NCBI GenBank assembly: GCA_965213935.1
Contig: CBDCAO010000012.1
Location: 806,001 to 870,000, forward strand
From: Bin52 sp965213935
GTDB taxonomy: Bacteria; Pseudomonadota; Alphaproteobacteria; Thalassobaculales; Thalassobaculaceae
Direction of reading: 5' to 3'
Length of the DNA stretch: 64,000 nucleotides
This document shows, piece by piece, positions 44,344-52,945 of the stretch (its first letter is position 1; each line of letters starts with the position of its first letter). The notes under the pieces were generated by a model. It was not told the origin of the DNA. It did not search any database and saw nothing but the letters and a program-made list of their open reading frames with translations. The position numbers and the translations under genes were made by a program.

Positions 44344-45531
44344 ATGTCCGTGCTCCTGATCGCCGTCATTGCGATGCTCGTGCAGCAGACCGTCGCAACC
44401 ACGGCGAAGATCGGGCTGCCCGCCCTGTTCCCGGCTCTGGCCGGCGACCTCGCCTTCGATGCCGAATACGTGCTCGCCTACGCCTGGGTCTACGCCGCGT
44501 GTTCGCTCGCGGTCATGGCCGGCTGCGGCGGCGCCATCCGCCGCTACGGCGGCCTGCGGACCAGCCAGGCCGGTTGTGTCCTGATGGCAGCCGGGCTGGC
44601 CGCGGCCGCACTGCTTGCGACCCCGCTGCTTGTTGTTCCGGTGCTCGCCGTGACCGCGCTGCTGATCAGTGTCGGATCGACAGTGGCGACGCCGGCGAGT
44701 TCGCAGATCCTGGCAACCTACTCGCCGCCCCGCTGGGCCCCTCTCGTCTTCTCGATCAAGCAGACGGGTGTTCCGGCCGGCGTGGCGATATCCGGACTGG
44801 TCCTCGCCCCGTTTGCCGTGGTTTTCGGCTGGCGCGGCACCGCACTTGGCCTTGCACTGCTCTGCCTTGCCATGGCTGTTCTGTTGCAGCCGCTTCGCGC
44901 AAGGTTCGACAGTACGCGGGACCCCCGTGCCGCGGTCGGCCTGGGCGGGTTCGCCGACACAGTCCGCAACGTGTTGCTGCACTCCGAGACCCGGACGCTG
45001 GCCATCAACGCCTTCATCTTCGTCGGGATGCAGGCGATCTACATCAATTTCACCGTCACCTATCTCTACGAGAAGCTCGACTTCTCGCTCGACGAGGCCG
45101 GACGCGTCCTGGGCCTCGCAACCCTCGTCGCCATTCCGGCTCGAATCTTCTGGGGCTGGATCGGCAGTACCCTGGTCCGGCCCCGTACCCTGCTCGCCCT
45201 TCTCGCCCTGCTGATGGCGGCATCGACGGCGCTGGTCGGAGCGTTCGATCCTCACTGGAGTCAGGCCGCCATCCTCGCGGTCAACTGCGCGATCAGCCTG
45301 TCGGTGCTCTCCTGGCACGGCGTGCTTCTGTCCGAGATCGCGCGGCTGGCCCCGGCCGGCGAAGCGGGACGCCTGACCGGCGGAGTGCTTGCCTTCGGTG
45401 CCGCCGGACAACTCTTCTACCCGGTCCTGTTCGGCGCGGCATTCTGGCTTGCCGGCTACCTCGCGGCCTGGAGCCTGATCGCACTGCCCGCCGCGCTGGT
45501 CGGCGGCGCACTGTTGCTGAGACGCGGATAG
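44344..45531 (+). CDS. MFS transporter
   Basis: A 395-residue protein with about 12 hydrophobic helices. The cytoplasmic loop between helices 2 and 3 reads GGAIRRYGGLRTSQAG, and FSIKQTGVPAGVAISGLVLAPF near residue 135 is typical of a YcaD/cyanate-like MFS branch. It starts at ATG 44344, 13 bp after the S4 gene. The substrate is unknown. Confidence 0.8.
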   Translation: MSVLLIAVIAMLVQQTVATTAKIGLPALFPALAGDLAFDAEYVLAYAWVYAACSLAVMAGCGGAIRRYGGLRTSQAGCVLMAAGLAAAALLATPLLVVPVLAVTALLISVGSTVATPASSQILATYSPPRWAPLVFSIKQTGVPAGVAISGLVLAPFAVVFGWRGTALGLALLCLAMAVLLQPLRARFDSTRDPRAAVGLGGFADTVRNVLLHSETRTLAINAFIFVGMQAIYINFTVTYLYEKLDFSLDEAGRVLGLATLVAIPARIFWGWIGSTLVRPRTLLALLALLMAASTALVGAFDPHWSQAAILAVNCAISLSVLSWHGVLLSEIARLAPAGEAGRLTGGVLAFGAAGQLFYPVLFGAAFWLAGYLAAWSLIALPAALVGGALLLRRG

Positions 45532-45736
45532 CGCTCCGGGCTCGTGGCGGACCTGCATGGCACCGGGACATGTCCCGTTGCGCTGTGCGGACCAGTACCC
45601 TGCCCGCAGACAGGTCCGCCCGGCAACAGGCACTTCCTGCCCGAGGGCGCTTGCAATCGCCGACCTGCAGTGGCACCTGTCGGGAGGCGGTGCGGGGTGC
45701 GGTTGCCGATCGAAACAGCAGGAGGCAGGGGTCGCA

Positions 45737-46783
45737 ATGTCCGGTCCGCTCGATGTCGTCGCCCGCTTCCCCCGGGTCCGGCTCGGCCATGCGCCGACGC
45801 CGCTGGAACCTGCCCGGAACCTGGGTGCGGCGCTCGGAATCGAGCTCTGGGTCAAGCGGGACGACTGCACGGGACTTGCGCTTGGCGGCAACAAGGTGCG
45901 CCAGCTCGAATTCCATTTCGGCGAGGCCCGTTCCAGGGGTGCGGACACCGTCCTTGTCACCGGCGCCGTGCAGTCCAACCTTGTTCGCGTTGCGGCCGCG
46001 GCCGCGCGCCGGCTCGGCATGGCGGCCCATATCCAGCTCGAGGACCGGGTGGACGGCACGGGCGAGCTCTATCGCACGTCGGGCAACCTGCTGCTTGACC
46101 GGATGCTGGGCGCGACGCTGCATAGCTTCCCCGTTGGCGAGGACGAGGGAGCGGCGGACCAGGCGATGGAGCGACGCGCAGCCGCGCTCGCGGCCGAGGG
46201 GTGCAAACCCTATGTCGTCCATTCCGCGCCGGGGCCGGTTCCTCTCGGCGCACTGGGCTACGTGCTGGCCGCCGAAGAGATCGAGGTGCAGGCGCGCGAG
46301 ATGGGCATCGGCTTCGACGCGGCTGTCACCGCCTCGGGAAGCGCGCTCACGCATGCCGGCCTCCTGGCGGGCTGGAGGGCGCTCGGCGAGTGGATGCCGG
46401 TGCTCGGCATCTGCGTGCGCCGGGATGCGAACAGGCAGGCCGCGCGGGTGACGGACGTGGTCTACGCGCTCGCACGGGCGCTTTGCCGGGAGGGTTCATG
46501 TGGTGAAGGCGACGTCGAGGTCTCCGACGCGGTTCTTTCTCCGGGCTACGGGAAGCTCAACGACGCGGTGCGCGAGGCGATGGCACTGGCAGCGCATCAC
46601 GAAGGACTGCTGCTCGACCCGGTCTACACGGGACGGGCGATGGCAGGACTGATCCACCACGTGCGCACGGGCCGGATTGCCGCAGGCAGCCGGGTGGTGT
46701 TCATCCATACCGGCGGGCTGCCGGCGCTCTTTGCCTATGGCGAAAGCCTGGGACCCTGGCTGTCGGAAGCACCGACCCGTTGA
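45737..46783 (+). CDS. PLP-dependent D-cysteine desulfhydrase/ACC deaminase family protein
   Basis: A 348-residue fold-type II PLP enzyme. The Schiff-base lysine is Lys53 in LGGNKVRQLEF. Other family motifs are LWVKRDDCTGLALGGN and VTGAVQSNLVRVAAAAARRLG near 85-105. FIHTGGLPALFAYGESL near 325-340 is the C-terminal PLP-phosphate region. It probably degrades D-cysteine or a related D-amino acid to pyruvate and ammonia; 1-aminocyclopropane-1-carboxylate deaminase is the alternative. GGAGG lies about 12 bp before the ATG. Confidence 0.82.
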   Translation: MSGPLDVVARFPRVRLGHAPTPLEPARNLGAALGIELWVKRDDCTGLALGGNKVRQLEFHFGEARSRGADTVLVTGAVQSNLVRVAAAAARRLGMAAHIQLEDRVDGTGELYRTSGNLLLDRMLGATLHSFPVGEDEGAADQAMERRAAALAAEGCKPYVVHSAPGPVPLGALGYVLAAEEIEVQAREMGIGFDAAVTASGSALTHAGLLAGWRALGEWMPVLGICVRRDANRQAARVTDVVYALARALCREGSCGEGDVEVSDAVLSPGYGKLNDAVREAMALAAHHEGLLLDPVYTGRAMAGLIHHVRTGRIAAGSRVVFIHTGGLPALFAYGESLGPWLSEAPTR

Positions 46784-46970
46784 GGCAATGCCGGAGGCGT
46801 ACGCGCGGATTTCGTGGACACGCGGGGAACCCCCGGGCGCAACCGGGCAAAAGAGTCAGCCATACCGCACAAGGCGGTGCGCGGTGCCGGACCCGTGGTC
46901 CGCACGCGACATGCCCGTGCACCGGAACCGCGTTTGCATCCACTGGCGCCTTCGCCATGCCCCGAAGCCG
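46784..46970. other. Remainder of the gap between the PLP enzyme and the terminator
   Basis: The first half of the 373-bp convergent gap. No reading frame, promoter or repeat could be supported. Confidence 0.4.
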
Positions 46971-46994
46971 AAAAGGCCCGGCTCTCTCCGGGCC
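46971..46994 (-). terminator. Intrinsic terminator of the 2-hydroxyacid dehydrogenase transcript
   Basis: On the minus strand GGCCCGG, a 6-base loop and CCGGGCC, then TTTTC. The arms are 46988-46994 and 46975-46981, and the T-run is 46971-46974. It lies 163 bp past the dehydrogenase stop codon. Confidence 0.7.
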
Positions 46995-47002
46995 GCCGTA
47001 CC

Positions 47003-47158
47003 GGTCATGGCACTTCCCGCCTGGACCTGATGGGAGACACGGAACGAACACACAGGTGCGGGCCAGCGCAGCGGATCGCGTACCGACCGTTCCTGGAAGC
47101 CACCGCCGGGCCGGGAAGGGCAGACGACCTGCCTGACCCGCAGGAATCGGACCAGGTC
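47003..47158 (+). promoter_or_regulatory. Possible diverged cobalamin riboswitch, no gene downstream on its strand
   Basis: Read on the plus strand, motif blocks of the cobalamin riboswitch family appear in the right order and roughly the right spacing: GGTC/GGACC arms, TGATGGGA (47028-47035), CGCAGCGG (47067-47074), GCCAC (47099-47103), GGGAAGG (47113-47119), CAGACGA (47121-47127) and GACCCGC (47135-47141). The last conserved block is degenerate, although a B12-box-like ACGACCTGCCTGA occurs at 47124-47136. The following DNA is the 3' end of a gene on the other strand. It could be an orphan or decayed riboswitch, or chance in GC-rich DNA. Confidence 0.35.
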
Positions 47159-48161
47159 AGTCCGGCAGGAACCTCTCGTTCTGGCAGTTCCGCAAGGTGC
47201 CGTCATGCAGCCGGGCGGCGGCAGTCTGCACGGCTTTCGACCTCAGGTCGACCAGTCCGGGCGGGCTGTAGAAGGCGGCGTGCGGCGTGATGATCAGCCT
47301 GCCCTCGAGCCACTCCTCCCGCGCCATATAGGCCCTGATCAGCGGGTGCGTGTCGTCCGCCGGTTCATCCGGCAGGACGTCAAGCGCCGCGCCGGCCGGG
47401 CACCCTGCCCCGAGCGCTTCATACAGGGCGTCGAGGTCGACCGTGGGGCCGCGTGACGTGTTCACCAGGATGGCTCCGGGTTTCATGCGGGCCAGCCTGT
47501 CGGCATTGGCAACATGTCGGGTCGTCTCGGAGAGCGGCGCGTGCAGGCTCACCGTGTCCGCGGTCTCGAACAGTTCCTCGGGACTCGCGACCCGGCGATA
47601 CCCGGTCGAGAGATCGGCACCATCCGGCAGCCAGGGGTCATGAAAGACGATGTTCATGTCGAAGGCCGCGGCGCGCCGCGCAGCTGCCAGCCCGATGCGT
47701 CCGAGCCCGAGGACACCGAAGGTCCGCCCACGCAGCCGGTCGATGCACGGACTCTCGACATACCGCCACAGGCCCGCCGGATCGCTGCGCATCCTGGCAT
47801 CGTAGCGGTCGAGACCCCGTCGCAACGCCAGCATGAGCGAGAGCGCGTGATCCGCGACCTCGGTGGTCCCGTAGTCGGGCACGGTGCATACCGCGATGTC
47901 CCGCTGTCCCAGGGTTTCGAGATCGAGACCGTCGAAACCGACCCCGCCTCGCACCACGATCCGGGCACGCTGCATCATCGGGACTGCCGCCATCACGGCA
48001 GCCGTGCCACGGTAGGTCACGATCCCGTCCGCACGCGCCCACGCATCGTCGGTGACCTCGTCCTGGTGGTCAAAGAACTCGAGTTCGACGCCCGGTCCCA
48101 CCGCGTCCTGCTCTATGTGTTCGTCACCACGGGTATGCCTGTCGGTAATGAGGATACGCAT
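47157..48161 (-). CDS. NAD-dependent D-2-hydroxyacid dehydrogenase (PGDH/CtBP-like)
   Basis: A 334-residue enzyme. The NAD-binding GLGRIG is at residues 152-157, NTSRGPTVD with catalytic Arg near 240, the Glu in DVLPDEPADD near 270 and the catalytic His in ITPHAAFYSP near 300. It resembles the CtBP/phosphoglycerate dehydrogenase branch and would interconvert a 2-keto acid and a D-2-hydroxy acid. It is 33 bp below a GST-like gene on the same strand and ends in a 163-bp 3' untranslated region with a terminator. Confidence 0.88.
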   Translation of the reverse strand: MRILITDRHTRGDEHIEQDAVGPGVELEFFDHQDEVTDDAWARADGIVTYRGTAAVMAAVPMMQRARIVVRGGVGFDGLDLETLGQRDIAVCTVPDYGTTEVADHALSLMLALRRGLDRYDARMRSDPAGLWRYVESPCIDRLRGRTFGVLGLGRIGLAAARRAAAFDMNIVFHDPWLPDGADLSTGYRRVASPEELFETADTVSLHAPLSETTRHVANADRLARMKPGAILVNTSRGPTVDLDALYEALGAGCPAGAALDVLPDEPADDTHPLIRAYMAREEWLEGRLIITPHAAFYSPPGLVDLRSKAVQTAAARLHDGTLRNCQNERFLPD

Positions 48162-48194
48162 GTTCCGTCCTGTCCTGTCGGTGATGTCGTCGGG

Positions 48195-49211
48195 TCACGC
48201 CGCGGCCCGGTGCAACACGTTCCTGCCAGCGGTCTGGCCGAGGAGCGCATCAACCCTCCTGCGCCCGGCCTCGTCAAGCGCCTGGTAGCGCCGGCGCAAC
48301 TCCTCGAGACACTTCACCTGGTAGCCGAACACCGACTGGCTGTACGGCCGTCCAAGCAGTTCGATGGTGAACTCCGGGTGCCCGGCCCTCGCCGCGCGTG
48401 CATTGCCCTCGAGGAAGGGCAGGTAGAGGTCGCCGCAGTAGCGCACCATCTGCACCGTTGCATCCGGCAGTTCCTCGCCCGGATCCAGCCACTCGCCCTC
48501 GATGCCGGACGCGTCGTCGAGCGTGCGGACCCAGCTCTCGGTGCGCTGTGCCTCGTTGCGCATGATGGCCATCGGGGTCGGATCGGAGGCAAGGGTGGCA
48601 AGCTGGCCGAACAGACCGAAATCCCCGAGTGCCGGGCGTGACCCGAACAGGTAGCTGAACGCACTCACGTGCGTGTCCAGGAGCGCAATCACGTGCCGGT
48701 AGCTCTCCTCGATGAGCGGGGCATTGCCGGGCGTACATCCGACCACGGGCAGCCTGGCGATCTGGCGCTCGGCGAACTCCCGGGCCGCGGCCGAACGTTC
48801 CTCACCCGTTCGGTCCGGATGGAAGTCGTCCGCGATCCAGAAGCTCGCGTAGCGGATGTCCCTGTCGAAGGACCAGCGGTAGTGAAACAGGGGCTTGGTC
48901 AGCCACTCGTCGCCCATGTCCTCGATCAGGTGGCTGAGGAAGGCATGCACCGGATCCTGCGGCACGATCGAGCGCCGGTTCGGGTGGCGCTCCTCCAGCG
49001 CATAGGCGATCGGCGTTGAATCGACATGCATGCTCCCGTCCTCGGGATACTGCAGGATCGGCATCAGCAGCGGGCGGACCCGGGTGAACTCGTCGATGTT
49101 CCGGTCGGTACGCAGTTCCCAGACGTGCGGCAACCGGCGATAGCGCAGGATCGCACGCAGCTTGCGCGAGTAGCCCGACCCGTTTGTTCCCACGATGCGG
49201 TAATGATCCAT
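48195..49211 (-). CDS. Glutathione S-transferase-like protein
   Basis: A 338-residue protein, much longer than the usual 200-230. The N-terminal thioredoxin-like domain (YRIVGTNGSGYSRKLRAILRY) has Ser residues at the active-site position, and STPIAYALEERHP near 65-77 is the glutathione-contacting ESxAI-like motif. The C-terminal helical domain (FGSRPALGDFGLFGQL near 188-203) matches the conserved GST fold, with a long extra tail. The reaction is unknown. It probably shares a transcript with the dehydrogenase downstream. Confidence 0.75.
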   Translation of the reverse strand: MDHYRIVGTNGSGYSRKLRAILRYRRLPHVWELRTDRNIDEFTRVRPLLMPILQYPEDGSMHVDSTPIAYALEERHPNRRSIVPQDPVHAFLSHLIEDMGDEWLTKPLFHYRWSFDRDIRYASFWIADDFHPDRTGEERSAAAREFAERQIARLPVVGCTPGNAPLIEESYRHVIALLDTHVSAFSYLFGSRPALGDFGLFGQLATLASDPTPMAIMRNEAQRTESWVRTLDDASGIEGEWLDPGEELPDATVQMVRYCGDLYLPFLEGNARAARAGHPEFTIELLGRPYSQSVFGYQVKCLEELRRRYQALDEAGRRRVDALLGQTAGRNVLHRAAA

Positions 49212-49329
49212 GCACCGGTGCTCCCCGTCGCATTCGCGGTACAGCCCGGCCGAGCACGGGCGCGAGCCTTCTTGTCAGCGATGTCCAAACATCCCATGGT
49301 CGCCGCCTTCACACTGGAGGAGGCCCTGG

Positions 49330-50082
49330 ATGCGCCTGTACTACCACACCACGAGCAGCGCCTCGATGCGCGTGACCCTGTACCTGCGCCGCCGCGGGAT
49401 CGCGATCACCCTGGTCGAGACCGGGTTCGAGACCGATCACCGCGGTATCCCGGTGTTCACCATGCCGGAAGGCGATCCCGAGACCGTGAAACGCGGCACC
49501 ACCGACCTGACCGCATTCAACCCGGAAGGACGTGTCCCGGTCCTGCTGCTCGACGACGGGCGAATGATGACACAGACCGGACCGATCGTGGAGTACCTGG
49601 AAGAGACAGTTCCGGTCGGCAGCGGCCCGCGCCTGTTGCCGAAGGACCCGTGGGACCGCGCGCAGGCGCGCCGGATCGCCTCGATCATCGCCGCCGATAC
49701 CCAGCCCTACCAGAATGTTCCGTTCATCATCCAGGCCATAGGCGAATGGGGTCTTGCCAAGGCGCCACCCCTGGTCCACCCGTTGCGCCGCCACTACATC
49801 CGCCGCGAGTTCGGCGCCATCGAGACAATCCTCGAGCAGACCGCGGGGAGGTACGCGGTGGGAAACGAAATCACCGTCGCCGACTGTTTCCTGGTTCCCC
49901 AGGTCCGAAACGCCCTGCTCGCGCGCATCGACCTGCCAGGCGAATTCCCGGTACTGGCCCGGGTCTGGGAGAATGCGATCGCGGTGCCGGAATTCGCCGA
50001 GGTCATCGCCCAGGCCGGTGGCGTCGTCCAGAACTTCGTCTTCGACGAGGAGAGGTTCGAGGTCTACACCGCACCCGGCTGA
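49330..50082 (+). CDS. Glutathione S-transferase (zeta/beta-like)
   Basis: A 250-residue GST. It opens YYHTTSSASMRVTLYLRRRG, with active-site Ser residues as in maleylacetoacetate isomerases, then GRVPVLLLDDGRMMTQTGPIVEYLEE (about 68-92) for glutathione binding, and a helical domain with NEITVADCFLVPQVRNAL near 178-195. An insertion of about 15 residues follows strand 2 (TDHRGIPVFTMPEGD). It is transcribed divergently from the long GST-like gene, with 118 bp between the starts. Confidence 0.82.
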   Translation: MRLYYHTTSSASMRVTLYLRRRGIAITLVETGFETDHRGIPVFTMPEGDPETVKRGTTDLTAFNPEGRVPVLLLDDGRMMTQTGPIVEYLEETVPVGSGPRLLPKDPWDRAQARRIASIIAADTQPYQNVPFIIQAIGEWGLAKAPPLVHPLRRHYIRREFGAIETILEQTAGRYAVGNEITVADCFLVPQVRNALLARIDLPGEFPVLARVWENAIAVPEFAEVIAQAGGVVQNFVFDEERFEVYTAPG

Positions 50083-50500
50083 TGCCCGCAACCTTCGCGC
50101 GGCAAACGCCGTAACCACCGCAGAGGTCCTCACACCGGCCCGGTGACCGCGCAGTGACGCCGCACCCATGCGAAAATCTGGAGCAACTCGAACACTTTCG
50201 GAGCACACTCACGCGGAGAGGTCAGCAGGGATTGCTTCTTGCGCCTTGTGCTCGACGAGAGTCCCTGCCCGGCAGATTTGAACTCGCTCCCGGCAGCCGA
50301 CGCCGGTCGGTCGCGCATGCCATGCGGGTGTCACCGGTTTCTCCGGGACACGCGGTCATCCCCGGAAGAGGCAGGGCCGGCACGTCAATGATCCGTGACG
50401 CCCGCGGCCCCTTGCCCGCGCCGGAGCACACCGCCCCGGGCGGCCACGCTCATCCGTCTGGTCGGACCGTAGGCATCAAGGCAGGCTGGTGATGCGCGGA
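50083..50500. other. Convergent gap with no recognised gene
   Basis: A 418-bp stretch between the ends of the GST and epoxide hydrolase genes. Short GC-rich hairpins occur (for example CCGCC-CCG-GGCGG in the right third) without T-runs. A tRNA T-arm-like string was examined and rejected. Nothing else was seen. Confidence 0.4.
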
Positions 50501-51640
50501 TCAGGAGCCTCGCAGCGGCGCGAAAAAGGCGCGGACGTCCTCGACGAGGAGTTCGGGCTGCTCGAAAGCCGCAAAATGCCCGCCGCGCGGCATCTCCGTC
50601 CAGTGGACGATGTTGTAGACCGGCTCGCACCACGACCGGGGCGCCCGCAGGATTTCCTTCGGGAATGCCGCGACACCGGTCGGCACCTCCACCCGGTCGC
50701 GGCCCATCCTGCCGAAGCTCTCCCAGTACAAACGCGCCGAAGATGCGGCCGAACCTGTCAGCCAGTACATCATCACGTTGTCCAGCATCTCGTCTCGGCC
50801 AAGCGCGTTTTCGGGGTGCCCGTCGCAGTCGGTCCAGGACCAGAACTTCTCGATGATCCACGCAAGCTGCCCGACGGGAGAATCAACCAGTCCGTATCCC
50901 AGGGTCTGTGGCCGGGTGCGCTGCTGCTTCGCGTAGCCCGAATCCCGGTCAAGGTAGTGCTGCAGCGCGGCAAGTGCGGCCTCATCCTGCGCTGTCGGAT
51001 TGTTCCGCGCAGCCTGTGTCGGTCGCGCGATCGGCATGTTGAGGTGAATCCCGATGCATCCGTCACCGGCAACCCCGCCGAGACGCGTGGTCACCGCCGC
51101 GCCCCAGTCGCCGCCCTGGGCCCCGTACCGATCATGGCCGAGACGCCGCATCAGGACCTGCCACGCTCCGGCAATCTTCTCCACGCCCCAGCCGGCCCCG
51201 GTCGGCTTGCCCGAGAACCCGTAACCGGGCAGGGACGGACAGATGACGTGGAACGCATCGCGCGCATCGCCTCCGTGCGCGACCGGATCCGTCAGCGGCT
51301 CGATGATCTTGTGAAATTCAACGACCGAACCCGGCCAGCCGTGGGTGACAAGCAGTGCCAGCGCATCGGGATGGGGAGAACGCTGGTGGATGAAGTGGAT
51401 GTCCACCCCCTCGATCTCTGTCAGGAAGTGGTCAAACCGGTTGAGCGCCCTTTCGCGCTCACGCCAGTCGTAACAATCGGCCCAATAGGCCGCGAGTTCC
51501 CTCACGTAGGCGAGCGGAGCTCCCTGCGACCAGTCATCGACGGTTTCGCTGTCAGGCCAGCGGGTTGCGTGGATCCGCCGCTTCAGGTCGACCAGATCCT
51601 CCTCCGCGGTCTCGATCGCAAACCGCCGTATCGCGCTCAC
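50501..51640 (-). CDS. Epoxide hydrolase, EHN type (alpha/beta hydrolase)
   Basis: A 379-residue enzyme. The EHN domain begins IRRFAIETAEEDLVDLKRR and contains ATRWPDSE. The oxyanion HGWPG is at residues 100-104, the nucleophile is Asp178 in QGGDWGAAVTTRL and the catalytic His is in RGGHFAAFEQPE near 358. It hydrolyses epoxides to diols, or a juvenile-hormone-like ester in eukaryotic relatives. GTG 51640 is the only start that fits the conserved N terminus; GGAG lies 7 bp upstream. It is the last gene of the pepA-holC-reductase-hydrolase series. Confidence 0.88.
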   Translation of the reverse strand: MSAIRRFAIETAEEDLVDLKRRIHATRWPDSETVDDWSQGAPLAYVRELAAYWADCYDWRERERALNRFDHFLTEIEGVDIHFIHQRSPHPDALALLVTHGWPGSVVEFHKIIEPLTDPVAHGGDARDAFHVICPSLPGYGFSGKPTGAGWGVEKIAGAWQVLMRRLGHDRYGAQGGDWGAAVTTRLGGVAGDGCIGIHLNMPIARPTQAARNNPTAQDEAALAALQHYLDRDSGYAKQQRTRPQTLGYGLVDSPVGQLAWIIEKFWSWTDCDGHPENALGRDEMLDNVMMYWLTGSAASSARLYWESFGRMGRDRVEVPTGVAAFPKEILRAPRSWCEPVYNIVHWTEMPRGGHFAAFEQPELLVEDVRAFFAPLRGS

Positions 51641-51659
51641 ATCGATCTCCGGTCGGCGA

Positions 51660-52487
51660 TCACAGGATGTCCAGCGGCTCGGGGCCGCGTGGCGGCGGGA
51701 ATTCGGTGTCGAGCTCCGCGAGGTCGGCGTCGGTGAGCGAAACCGCCGCGGCTGCCCGGTTTTCCTCGACGTGGCGCGCGGAACTTGCCTTGGGGATGAC
51801 GATGGTTCGGCCATCGCGCATGCACCAGGCGAGGGCGACCTGCATCGGGGTTGCTCCGTGCCGGCCGGCAACGCGGCCCAGTGCCCCTCCCGGGTCAAGC
51901 CGGCCCTGCTCGAGCGGCGAGTAGGCCATGACCGGCATCGCGTGGCGCGAACACCAGGACAGCAGGTCCCATTCGACACCACGACGGGCAGGGTTGTAGA
52001 GGACCTGGTTGGTCTGGCAGTCGCCCGAAACGGCGGCGAGCCGATCCATCCCGGCGGTATCGAAGTTGCTCACTCCCCAGAGCCTGATCTTGCCGTCGCG
52101 CCGAAGGCGCTCGAATCCGCTGACCGTCTCTTCAAGCGGATGCGATCCAGGCCAGTGCAGCAGATAAAGATCGATCACATCGGTGCCGAGACGGCGCAGG
52201 CTTCTCTCGCATGCCTCGACCGTTCCGGCGGCACTGGCGTTGTAGGGAAGCACCTTGCTGACCAGGAACACCTCGGCGCGACGCCCGGCAATCGCGTCCC
52301 CGACCACCCGTTCCGCTCCCCCGTCGCCATACATCTCGGCAGTGTCGACGAGCGTCATCCCGAGATCGAGACCACGGGCGAGTGCCCTGACCTCCCGGTC
52401 CTTCTCGCCAGGGCGCTCACCCATCCTCCAGGTTCCGAGGCCGAGCGCCGGAACGACCTCTCCGGCCGGGACCGCGACAGTCTTCAT
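51660..52487 (-). CDS. Aldo/keto reductase
   Basis: A 275-residue NADPH-dependent reductase with the full catalytic tetrad: Asp48, Tyr53 (VDTAEMYGDG), Lys78 (FLVSKVLP) and His111 (YLLHWPG). The phosphate-binding IPKASSARHVEEN lies near 228-240. It starts at ATG 52487, 4 bp after the holC stop. No specific substrate can be proposed. Confidence 0.92.
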   Translation of the reverse strand: MKTVAVPAGEVVPALGLGTWRMGERPGEKDREVRALARGLDLGMTLVDTAEMYGDGGAERVVGDAIAGRRAEVFLVSKVLPYNASAAGTVEACERSLRRLGTDVIDLYLLHWPGSHPLEETVSGFERLRRDGKIRLWGVSNFDTAGMDRLAAVSGDCQTNQVLYNPARRGVEWDLLSWCSRHAMPVMAYSPLEQGRLDPGGALGRVAGRHGATPMQVALAWCMRDGRTIVIPKASSARHVEENRAAAAVSLTDADLAELDTEFPPPRGPEPLDIL

Positions 52488-52491
52488 ATGT

Positions 52492-52938
52492 CTACCCCGC
52501 CTTGCGCCAGCGCCGCCCGTCCTGCCTCCAGTAGGCAAGCTCGTGGTCGCCGTCCTTCAGGCTGCGCCACAGGACCCGCGCCTGGCGCAGCTCGGTGTCG
52601 TCGTTGCCGTCAAACAGGGCGAACACCCTGTCGTAGTCCTCGAAGTGCCCGGGCGACACGCCCCCGGTGAGAAACAGGCAGGTCGCACCGTTCGGATTGG
52701 CAGCATCGGTGCCAAGCAGGATCGGTTGCATGTCGGGACTACCGTCCAGAGCCGTGCCGTGCGGCAGCCAGGACGCCGGCTCGTAGGTCCACAGCATCCG
52801 GTCGAGAGCCCGGACACGCGCCTCGTCCGGCGCAATCACGACTGCGCGCATGTCTTCCCCGAGCACGCGTTCGAGCAGTTTCGGCAGGACCGACCCGATC
52901 TGGTTTCCATGCAGGTGATAGAACCCGACCCGGCTCAT
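52492..52938 (-). CDS. holC: DNA polymerase III chi subunit
   Basis: A 148-residue protein with the chi fold signature: VGFYHLHGNQIGSVLPKLLER at the start, RALDRMLWTYEPASWLPHG near 43-61, QPILLG near 70 and RVFALFDGNDDTELRQAR near 104. Chi links the clamp loader to single-strand binding protein. It sits 7 bp after pepA, the usual arrangement in proteobacteria, which supports the assignment. Confidence 0.93.
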   Translation of the reverse strand: MSRVGFYHLHGNQIGSVLPKLLERVLGEDMRAVVIAPDEARVRALDRMLWTYEPASWLPHGTALDGSPDMQPILLGTDAANPNGATCLFLTGGVSPGHFEDYDRVFALFDGNDDTELRQARVLWRSLKDGDHELAYWRQDGRRWRKAG

Positions 52939-52945
52939 TGCCGGA

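Noticed and set aside
50265..50300. tRNA T-arm on the minus strand (GAGTTCAAATCT)
   Set aside because: The flanking T-stem pairs at only 3 of 5 positions and no acceptor, D-arm or anticodon arm can be folded around it.
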